Below, one piece after another: positions 1-5,814 of a stretch of 13,372 nucleotides of DNA; the stretch's first letter is position 1, and each line of letters opens with the position of its first letter. The stretch is from contig CAIJKT010000076.1 in NCBI GenBank assembly GCA_903821255.1, positions 1 through 13,372 on the forward strand. Reading direction: 5' to 3'. The translations under genes and the position numbers were made by a program. Source of the stretch: an uncultured Lentisphaeria bacterium. Lineage in GTDB: Bacteria; Verrucomicrobiota; Lentisphaeria; Victivallales; Victivallaceae. The notes under the pieces are model-generated. The model was not told the origin of the DNA. It did not search any database and worked only from the letters and a program-made list of their open reading frames with translations.

Positions 1-2
1 CA

Positions 3-119
3 TGGTTCAATCGTTTCAGGAAAGTCCTGGTGAGATTTGAGAAAAAGTCCGCCAATTATGAGGCGCTGCTTCATTTGACAGCATCCATGATAATATATAG
101 AAAACTAGGAGTTATTTAA
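3..119 (+). CDS. C-terminal end of an IS5-family transposase (partial at window edge)
   Basis: The first bases are open in frame 3 and give 38 residues ending at TAA 117-119. They begin WFNRFRKVLVRFEKKSANYE and continue with EALLHLTASMIIYRK. This is the conserved C-terminal signature of IS5-family DDE transposases (a W-x-N-R-x-R-x-L-x-x-R-[YF]-E-K-K-x-x-N-Y block followed by a hydrophobic helix of the LHLA-type). The catalytic DDE residues would lie upstream, outside the window, so it cannot be said whether the element is intact. It points towards the methylase gene and ends 67 bp before that gene's first ATG. The family call rests on motif recognition only. Confidence 0.8.
   Translation, partial: WFNRFRKVLVRFEKKSANYEALLHLTASMIIYRKLGVI
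75..103 (+). promoter_or_regulatory. Possible outward-facing promoter inside the IS end
   Basis: A perfect TTGACA lies at 75-80 within the transposase 3' end. Candidate -10 boxes are TATAGA at 96-101 (15-bp spacer) and TAGAAA at 98-103 (17-bp spacer). It points into the truncated nuclease-methylase gene and could drive the island in place of the promoter lost to the insertion. Because the -35 is also transposase coding sequence and the -10 is imperfect, chance occurrence is quite possible. Confidence 0.3.
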
Positions 120-185
120 GGATAAGCTCTTATTCTAACCTACAGTTATCCGGTCAAGCGAGTACTCCAGTTTTTACCTGTTCAA

Positions 186-2123
186 ATGGGAACTGAAACT
201 AAAGAAGCCGATATCATCGTTTATGCTGATGATGCACTAAAAACCCCTATAATTATTGTTGAGTGCAAAAAATCTGACGTAAGTGAACTCGAATTTGTAC
301 GGGCCGCTGACCAGGCCGTCAGCTACGCCGTGGCAGAGGGAGCACACTACGTCTGGGTGACCAGTAAACTTAAAAACGAATATTTCCAGATTCCGGACAA
401 GAAGCCGAAAGACCGTATCACTATTCCCGATGTACCGCAGTTTGGAGTAACAGAACTGGCGCGGTTCAAATTTGCCAAGAATGGTGGCACCGCCAAAAAC
501 GGTCAGAAGCTCTTCCCCCTAGAAACCGTTACTCAGGACGAACTAACTCGGCGATTCGAACAAGCGCATCAAGCACTGTGGGGTGGCGGCGAACTCAATC
601 CATCCGAGGCCTTCGACGAACTCGACAAACTCATATTCTGCAAGCTATGGGATGAACGAAAACTACGCAAATCAGGCGAACCTTACGACTTCCAAATCTT
701 CACCGAGGAGACCAAAGAAAAAACCGAAAAGGAACTTCTAGAACGCCTAAAAAAACTTTACGAAGAAGGCCGAAAGAAAGATCCGGAAGTATTCAAGGAT
801 GACATTCGCCTCAACCCCTCCAAGGCTCGCACGGTCGTCAGCTATCTAGAGGCCATCAACCTCTCAGACACAGACCTCGATAGCAAGGGTCGCGCTTTTG
901 AGACCTTTATGGGATCATTCTTTCGAGGCGATTTCGGACAATACTTTACTCCTCGCGTCATTGTAAAGTTTATCGTTGATGTGCTTCCCATTACTCACGA
1001 ATCGCTTGTTCTCGATACCTCATGCGGGAGCGGTGGTTTCCTGCTTCACGCCTTGGACAAAGTGCGGAAACAAGCCGACGAATACTTTCCTGGCGAAGCA
1101 GGAGGCAAAGACGGGAAAATAGAGACTGCGCGTCACAAGGAGCACTGGCACCGTTTTGCCGAGCATAACCTCTATGGCATTGAGATTAATGAACAAATCG
1201 CTCGCACGGCGAAGATGAACATGATCATCCACGACGATGGTCACACCAATGTCGTCGCTAATGACGGGTTGATGCCGCCTGTTGAGATTCGAGCGAAGAC
1301 CAAGAACCAAGGCTTTAAGGAAGGAGTGTTCGATTTCATCATCACCAATCCTCCATTCGGCTCGACAGTGAAGCAGACCGAGAAGGGCTATATGAACCAA
1401 TACCGCCTCGCAACTCGCGATGTGGATTGGTTGAATCCGAAGAGCAAAGCCGCCGTCCGGCCCGGACAAGACACGGAAATTCTTTTCATCGAACAGTGTT
1501 GGAACTATCTCTCCGAGGGTGGTTATCTTGCTGTCGTGATTCCAGATAGTATCCTCACTAACTCTAGCCTCCAATACGTCCGCGATCAGATTGAGGACCT
1601 ATATCGGATTGTCGCTGTCGTCTCGCTCCCCCAAACCGCCTTCACAAATACTGGTGCCGGTGTGAAAAGTTCTGTACTTTTTCTAAAGAAACTCACAGAA
1701 AATGGAACCAAGTTGATGCGCGATATGAAGCAGGCTCTAAAAGACAGCATCCGAAAGCGGGAGAAATTTGACGAGCAATTGACCGACATTGAACGCGAGA
1801 AAAAGAAAGCGCTTCAATCACTTAATAAACGCTCTGAGTTCGCTAGTCTTAATGCTGCGGAATGCAAGGAAAACGTAACGTATGGCGAAGCAGCCAAGGC
1901 AATCTCCGAGGAGTACGCCTTCCAGCTTGATGCGGTTCGTTTTCGACTTGCCGAGATTTACGAAGAAGAACGGCGCAAGGAGCTACCCAACTACGACGTC
2001 TTCATGGCGATAGCTGAGGACATCGGCTACGACGCTACCGGACGCGATACCAAGACCAATGAATTGGTGCCGATTGGCGAAGAATTGAGTCATTTCATCA
2101 AGGCAATTGAGGAGAAAACGTGA
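186..2123 (+). CDS. Restriction nuclease-N6-adenine methyltransferase fusion (HsdM/BcgI-A-like), 5' end removed by IS
   Basis: The product is a DNA-modifying enzyme that probably both methylates and cuts. N-terminus: an HsdR_N-type PD-(D/E)XK half-domain with D9 and E26-C-K28 (IIVECKK). Middle: helical N-terminal methylase region, residues about 110-240. Core: SAM-binding motif I LDTSCGSGGF at 276-285 and catalytic motif IV NPPFG at 388-392, the N6-adenine methylase signature of HsdM. C-terminus: helical tail ending in the AEDIGYDATGRDTKTNELV region usual in HsdM. ATG 186 has no Shine-Dalgarno, and the frame is open with family-like residues back to about 132, so the true start was lost upstream and ATG 186 is only the first usable codon. 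The fusion plus separate HsdS and the absence of a visible HsdR helicase resemble BcgI-type (Type IIB) enzymes. The stop overlaps hsdS by 4 bp. The family is certain; nuclease activity is inferred. Confidence 0.88.
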   Translation: MGTETKEADIIVYADDALKTPIIIVECKKSDVSELEFVRAADQAVSYAVAEGAHYVWVTSKLKNEYFQIPDKKPKDRITIPDVPQFGVTELARFKFAKNGGTAKNGQKLFPLETVTQDELTRRFEQAHQALWGGGELNPSEAFDELDKLIFCKLWDERKLRKSGEPYDFQIFTEETKEKTEKELLERLKKLYEEGRKKDPEVFKDDIRLNPSKARTVVSYLEAINLSDTDLDSKGRAFETFMGSFFRGDFGQYFTPRVIVKFIVDVLPITHESLVLDTSCGSGGFLLHALDKVRKQADEYFPGEAGGKDGKIETARHKEHWHRFAEHNLYGIEINEQIARTAKMNMIIHDDGHTNVVANDGLMPPVEIRAKTKNQGFKEGVFDFIITNPPFGSTVKQTEKGYMNQYRLATRDVDWLNPKSKAAVRPGQDTEILFIEQCWNYLSEGGYLAVVIPDSILTNSSLQYVRDQIEDLYRIVAVVSLPQTAFTNTGAGVKSSVLFLKKLTENGTKLMRDMKQALKDSIRKREKFDEQLTDIEREKKKALQSLNKRSEFASLNAAECKENVTYGEAAKAISEEYAFQLDAVRFRLAEIYEEERRKELPNYDVFMAIAEDIGYDATGRDTKTNELVPIGEELSHFIKAIEEKT

Positions 2124-3571
2124 ACTTTGCACTCTCCAAAACAGTCAAAGCCGGAAAAGTTTTCCTTACACGGAGGACAGAAATGACCGGACGCTGGGAT
2201 CCATCCTTTTTTCGTCCGGATCTCGTTGCCCTAGAAGAACGCGTTCGCAAAGTAACGCCGCATCGTCTACGCGATTTTGTTCAACGAATGGCTGGCGGTG
2301 CAACGCCAGCTACCAAAGAGGCGAAAACCCACTACACAGAAGGCACCGATGGTGTACCATTCATCCGAGTACAAAATTTGTCAACAACCGGGCATCTCAG
2401 CCTAGAAAATTGCAAACGCATCACTCGCAGCACCCACGAGGGACTTCTTGCTAGAAGCAAGCTGTCCGGCGGTGAGTTGCTAGTGAAAATTACCGGTGTT
2501 GGTCGGATGGCCATTGCCTCGATTGTTCCCGATGCTTTTGAGGCAAATATTAACCAACACATTGTTGCTATTCGCACAAAGGACAAGAAGACAAGTGAGA
2601 CATTGGAGGCTTGGCTGAACCTCGATACGGCCGAACGATTAGCCTCCCGCCGGTCTACAGGTGGCACGCGCCCCGCACTGGACTATCCAGCGCTCCTATC
2701 AATCCCGATAGTTTTTGATAAGCGATTACCGTCATTAGTTGGTGCCGCCATTACAAAGTTTCAGGCACGTCTGACTAAAGGGACCAATCTTCTAGCAAGC
2801 ATTGACGATTTGTTGCTCGCCGAACTTGGTATTCAGAATAAACCTGAACAACCAAACACAAGTGCAAGTCGAATATTCCCATGTTCGGTCTCAGAGCTTA
2901 GTGGTTCACGGCTAGATCCCAATTATTACCAGTCCAAATATAGATGCCTCATCGAATCCATCAGAGAAGGACGTTTTACTGTAGAGCCACTACATTGCGC
3001 CTGTTCTATTTTATCCAGTGGAAAAACTCCTTCGCGCGATGCCTATTCGGAAGAAGTAACTGATTTTCCGATCGTTAAGGTCGCAAGTTATACGGACGAC
3101 TTGATTGATCTATCTAAAGTTGACTACGCATGCTACTTGCAACCTTACGAAATCAGAAAGAACGATATTTTCATCCTATCGGCAGCACATCAACCTGAGT
3201 TTGTTGGCCGCTTCGTAAAGCGACTGATTCAGGAACCGGAAAAACGCACATCATTTGTCGGCGAACTCATCTGTGCAAGGCCAGATGATTCAAAAGTAGA
3301 TCCAAATTACTTGTTTGCTGTATTATCTTGCGCTCTGTTTCAAGATCTGCTCAACCGGGAAAAGCGCGGACAAACCTCACATATATATTCGCAAGATATC
3401 GGGAAGATCGAGATTCCGCTCCCTTCCAAATCAGACCAGACTAGAATTGCTGAGAAAATTGAAGCCGTTAGGTCGCAAGCTAACATATTAATTGAGTATG
3501 CTGCCAAAGATTTGAAACAAGAGAAGCGCGAAATCGAGGCACTCATTCTCGGGAAAGGGGTCGTTGCATGA
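2120..3571 (+). CDS. hsdS: Type I/IIB restriction-modification specificity subunit (HsdS)
   Basis: This is the DNA-recognition subunit that directs the upstream nuclease-methylase to its target. It starts at GTG 2120 within the GTGA overlap with the methylase stop, a sign of translational coupling. The 483 residues show the usual two-half layout. Target-recognition domain 1 is at about 1-200 (GGATPATKEA, VPFIRVQNLS and STGGTRPALDYPALLSIPI motifs). A central helical spacer lies at about 210-240 (FQARLTKGTNLLASIDDLLL). Domain 2 is at about 255-440 (LDPNYYQSKY, SSGKTPSRDAY, FPIVKVASY, SQDIGKIEIPLPS). A C-terminal conserved helix follows (RIAEKIEAVRSQANILIEYA). Both halves look intact, so a bipartite recognition sequence is expected; it cannot be read from the sequence. 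It is longer than the BcgI B subunit and closer to ordinary HsdS. Confidence 0.92.
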   Translation: MNFALSKTVKAGKVFLTRRTEMTGRWDPSFFRPDLVALEERVRKVTPHRLRDFVQRMAGGATPATKEAKTHYTEGTDGVPFIRVQNLSTTGHLSLENCKRITRSTHEGLLARSKLSGGELLVKITGVGRMAIASIVPDAFEANINQHIVAIRTKDKKTSETLEAWLNLDTAERLASRRSTGGTRPALDYPALLSIPIVFDKRLPSLVGAAITKFQARLTKGTNLLASIDDLLLAELGIQNKPEQPNTSASRIFPCSVSELSGSRLDPNYYQSKYRCLIESIREGRFTVEPLHCACSILSSGKTPSRDAYSEEVTDFPIVKVASYTDDLIDLSKVDYACYLQPYEIRKNDIFILSAAHQPEFVGRFVKRLIQEPEKRTSFVGELICARPDDSKVDPNYLFAVLSCALFQDLLNREKRGQTSHIYSQDIGKIEIPLPSKSDQTRIAEKIEAVRSQANILIEYAAKDLKQEKREIEALILGKGVVA

Positions 3572-3852
3572 AACTCAAAGGCGTTCTCGACTTCTCACTC
3601 GGCAATTTTCTTTGCCTCCGCGGCTTTGCGCGAATGGGCGATCTCTATAACTTCTCCGAACCAGACCTGAGTTTTCAACGAGACCTCCTGAAACTCCATG
3701 AAAAGGAGATGGTGGCGTTTCTACGCGAAGGGGAGTTTTTGTTTTTCCCAGAAGTAATCCTTAGCACCACTCTTTCGCCTGATGAGGGCAATATGGAAGA
3801 AGTGACGCGGCTCTTCGAAAGCGTCAGACAGGGACGCATTTCGCCAATCTAA
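3568..3852 (+). CDS. N-terminal fragment of the DGQHR-domain protein
   Basis: The 94-residue fragment begins at ATG 3568, coupled to the hsdS stop through ATGA. It contains the front part of a DGQHR/DndB-type domain: FQRDLLKLHEKEMVAFLREG followed by EFLFFPEVILSTTLS. This matches the family pattern of a YQR-type start, a helix and a FFP-x-x-I strand. The conserved DG-x-HR motif itself lies after the frameshift, so this piece alone lacks the family signature. The last residues (SPI) arise from the shifted frame. Proteins of this family include DndB and DpdB, which regulate or take part in DNA-modification defence systems. The role here is unknown. Confidence 0.6.
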   Translation: MKLKGVLDFSLGNFLCLRGFARMGDLYNFSEPDLSFQRDLLKLHEKEMVAFLREGEFLFFPEVILSTTLSPDEGNMEEVTRLFESVRQGRISPI

Positions 3853-4127
3853 AGTTTGCCGATTACCGTCTTTCCTGCTCAGTCAACAAGACCAAAAGCG
3901 GAAATGATTCGCGCGCCTATGACATTTTTCAAACTGCCACGCTAGAACTCAACACCAAACTAACACATAAGTTTTCCAGAATCGACGGCAATCACCGCCT
4001 GAGTGCGACAACAAAGGACAAGAAATTTGAGGCGCACAACACGCCGTTCTGTCTGCTGTTTTTCCGTAACACGACCGAGGCAGCCCGTTTTAGCCGCGCA
4101 CTCTTTCATAACATCAATTACAAGTCG

Positions 4128-5069
4128 GTGCCGCTAACGATGGAGCAAAATCTAAAGCTCATTCTCGACGACTCTATATTGTTCCCAGATACCAAGCTGA
4201 AGAAGCATGAGTCTTTCGGCTGGCCCTACTACCACGCTCGAAAGTTGTACACCAATCTGGACTTTGATGTTTTCAACAACCTGAAGCCGTTCATTGAGAA
4301 GGAGCCTCGCAGCTTTCTCGTCGCTCAATTCACCTTTCTCATCCAAAGGGATGTGCTGGGAGACAACGAGAATGCTGTTCCTCGATTCAAAACAGCGTTG
4401 GTGAAAGTGAACGGGCTCTTTGACACTCATCCTGCACTCAAGGACTCCAAGAATCGTGGACTTCTAGCGGCGTTGGTTTACTACGAACTCAAGAAGGGTG
4501 TACCCATCGCTTTGTTCATTCGCTGGGTTTTGGATAACCACTTACACCTAATCGAGGAGTCCAGTTCAGAAGACCTAATTGCAATCTTTGACAAAGTATT
4601 GGCTAGCCGTAAGCGGACAATTTTCGTCTCAATGCCTTTCGGGAAAGGCAAGGCCGACGACCACTATGCCATCATTCAACGCGTCGCCAAGGACGTGAGC
4701 GAGTCCAACAGCCTAAAACCGCCGCTGAAAGTGGAGCGTGTGGACTGGTTCCACGGTGGCACTAGCTACGAAATCAATGACAAGATCATCGAGATGATGA
4801 GCGATTGCGGCCTACTCATAGGCAACCTTACCTACTGCAACCCAAACGTGTATCACGAAATCGGCTTTGTGATGGGCAAAGCCAAGGCCGAAGGGAGCGC
4901 TGTGGCTAATATGCTTCTATTTCTCGATGAATCTGTTTCGGAGGAAAAAGACAAGTTTGTTGGCTTCAACTTACGTGGCATAAAACAGATTAGATTTACC
5001 CAATCTGAAGGAGAGTTTGTCCCGCATTTGCGTGAGAATTTAGAGCGTTTTTTCGCACTGAGAAGCTAA
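4128..5069 (+). CDS. C-terminal fragment: rest of DGQHR protein plus TIR-like domain
   Basis: The frame is open from before 3843. GTG 4128 is only a nominal start without a ribosome site and is internal to the domain, and the family-like sequence including RIDGNHRL lies upstream of it (3978-4001). The C-terminal 150 residues, from about 4614, form a Rossmann-like domain: a strand and loop TIFVSMPFGKG, then VERVDWFHGG, then a strand GLLIGNLTYCNPNVYHEIGF at 4809-4868. The NPNV-[FY]-x-E-[LI]-G motif, with Glu codon 4857-4859, is typical of a TIR-like / nucleoside 2-deoxyribosyltransferase-like family that is frequent in defence loci, where the Glu is the expected catalytic residue. Substrate and activity are not known; NAD+ or nucleotide cleavage would be an inference from distant relatives. 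Confidence 0.65.
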   Translation: MPLTMEQNLKLILDDSILFPDTKLKKHESFGWPYYHARKLYTNLDFDVFNNLKPFIEKEPRSFLVAQFTFLIQRDVLGDNENAVPRFKTALVKVNGLFDTHPALKDSKNRGLLAALVYYELKKGVPIALFIRWVLDNHLHLIEESSSEDLIAIFDKVLASRKRTIFVSMPFGKGKADDHYAIIQRVAKDVSESNSLKPPLKVERVDWFHGGTSYEINDKIIEMMSDCGLLIGNLTYCNPNVYHEIGFVMGKAKAEGSAVANMLLFLDESVSEEKDKFVGFNLRGIKQIRFTQSEGEFVPHLRENLERFFALRS

Positions 5070-5083
5070 ATTTATGCGGCAAT

Positions 5084-5102
5084 AAACGTCAAACAGACGT
5101 TT
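5084..5102 (+). terminator. Hairpin after the defence genes, possible terminator
   Basis: AAACGTC at 5084-5090 and GACGTTT at 5096-5102 form a perfect 7-bp stem with the 5-nt loop AAACA, 14 bp after the stop at 5069. The stem is A/T rich, with Ts in its own 3' arm and only one further T, so it is a weak rho-independent terminator at best. Its position at the operon end supports the role. Confidence 0.4.
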
Positions 5103-5161
5103 TAAAGCTATAAAAAATACAGCATTGATGCGATTAGATCATGGGTCAAACCCGAGTTTCG

Positions 5162-5273
5162 GATTCTGCTGAAAAACTACTAAAAAAGCCTATTCTTAGC
5201 GGTTTTCAATGACCGTTTTGAGCGTAAATAAATATGTGATATCATGCACGAAAGTGACTTTTTCAGCAGAATC
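5162..5273. repeat. Perfect 15-bp inverted repeat spanning 112 bp (MITE-like or IS-end remnant)
   Basis: GATTCTGCTGAAAAA at 5162-5176 is the exact reverse complement of TTTTTCAGCAGAATC at 5259-5273, with 82 bp between. The match does not extend on either side and I see no convincing target duplication (flanks GTTTCG and AGCGTT). The layout of exact inverted termini at the edge of an island damaged by an IS suggests a small non-autonomous element. A long-range RNA stem is the alternative. The right arm lies inside the possible minus-strand 56-codon ORF. Confidence 0.5.
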
Positions 5274-5366
5274 AGCGTTGGTGTTTTCGTGCAATACTTC
5301 ATTACCATCGTCCGGCTCTACAATGAGCCGCATATCTATATGGTTGACAGGAAATTTGTTTTTCAT
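5196..5366 (-). CDS. Possible small hypothetical protein, 56 residues
   Basis: On the minus strand an ATG at 5366-5364 opens 56 codons to TAA at 5198-5196 (start MKNKFPVNHIDMRLIVEPDD). I recognise no family. The composition is plausible for a soluble small protein, with acidic patches and a hydrophobic stretch (TFVHDITYLFTLKTVI). A GGAG lies about 14 nt before the ATG, which is longer than ideal spacing. Codons 31-36 coincide with the right arm of the 15-bp inverted repeat, and the left arm lies beyond the stop. It may therefore be an accidental ORF in a mobile remnant. Confidence 0.3.
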   Translation of the reverse strand: MKNKFPVNHIDMRLIVEPDDGNEVLHENTNADSAEKVTFVHDITYLFTLKTVIENR

Positions 5367-5814
5367 AATGTGAAATAATACTCCGGAAATGGTTAATAAT
5401 CTACTCCGTCACTAAAAATTTCCGTTAATGATTTTGAGACAGTGCCTCATCGTCTACCGGCGGTCAAGGTAAGATTCTTATGCCTTAAAGAGAGATTTTT
5501 TTCTGAGTTCTTTTGCAAATCCAGCCATTATTAGAATTTATATTTGAATTGTGGTATTGATAAATTATGTTAAGGAACTTGAAATAAGGTAACCTGTTGA
5601 ATTTTAACCGAATATCCTGATTTGATGTTCGGATTGCCTGTGATGAGCATGTTTTTACGGGCACGCGATACGCAAAGTGCGCAGGCGAACTGCATAAGAA
5701 CACAGGTTATTTTGTGATAGTTTTTAAGCTCCAGTCTGATGATTGAAGCGGGCTGATGAATTTTTTCGTTCTTGTAATTTTAAGTTTTCCGGAATTAAAA
5801 GGTAATTACTGAAA
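5367..5814. other. 448-bp intergenic stretch without a convincing gene
   Basis: This A/T-rich gap separates the island from the Sel1-repeat gene. A 72-codon minus-strand reading frame (5485-5703) is present, but it lacks a ribosome site and has atypical composition, so I do not call it. Around 5636-5706 there are short self-complementary pieces (CCTGTG/CACAGG, GCAC/GTGC) that could fold, but I cannot assign them to a known RNA. The upstream region of the next gene ends in AAAAGG at 5798-5803, a possible ribosome site. Confidence 0.4.

Larger units (their letters stand above)
1..129 (+). mobile_element. Right end of an IS5-family insertion sequence
   Basis: The element includes the transposase C-terminus and a short tail after its stop. 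The coding frame of the downstream methylase reopens at 126 after a stop at 123-125. From about 132 it already reads like the N-terminus of that family (ILTYSYPVKRVLQFLPVQMG). The junction must therefore lie between 119 and about 132. A plausible terminal repeat is GGATAAGCTC at 120-129 (GAGCTTATCC inward), followed by TTA at 130-132, which would suit the TNA-type target duplications of some IS5 subgroups. The left end lies outside the window, so the repeat and the duplication are inferred. Confidence 0.6.
3568..5069 (+). pseudogene. DGQHR-domain/TIR-like fusion gene interrupted by a one-base frameshift
   Basis: Two adjoining ORFs in different frames make up one protein. The first starts at ATG 3568 (ATGA overlap with hsdS) and stops at 3852. 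The second frame is open before the break and continues to TAA 5067-5069. Around 3840 the first frame reads GRIS then PI-stop, while the second reads ANLKFADYRLSC. Adding one base after TCG at 3841-3843 (for example TCGG) restores GRISANLKFADYRLSC. The span of 1502 bases is one short of 501 codons, which fits a single-base deletion. The restored 500-residue protein would have a DndB-like DGQHR domain (about 1-190, motif RIDGNHRL at 3978-4001), a helical middle, and a TIR-like/nucleoside-deoxyribosyltransferase-like domain (about 350-500). No classic slippery heptamer is evident, so mutation or sequencing error is likelier than programmed frameshifting. Confidence 0.75.

Noticed and set aside
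1020..1574. Minus-strand frame of 184 codons inside the methylase
   Set aside because: Opposite to the motif I and NPPFG region; no recognisable features of its own.
3838..3852. Programmed ribosomal frameshift in the DGQHR gene
   Set aside because: No classic slippery heptamer or clear downstream structure is seen; a simple one-base deletion explains the break.
5485..5703. Minus-strand frame of 72 codons in the gap before the Sel1-protein gene
   Set aside because: Unusual composition, no ribosome site and no family; could be a genomic repeat, but nothing in the window supports a gene.
5636..5706. Structured small RNA (CCTGTG/CACAGG and GCAC/GTGC pairings)
   Set aside because: Pairings are short and far apart, there is no promoter or terminator pair, and it matches no RNA family I know.
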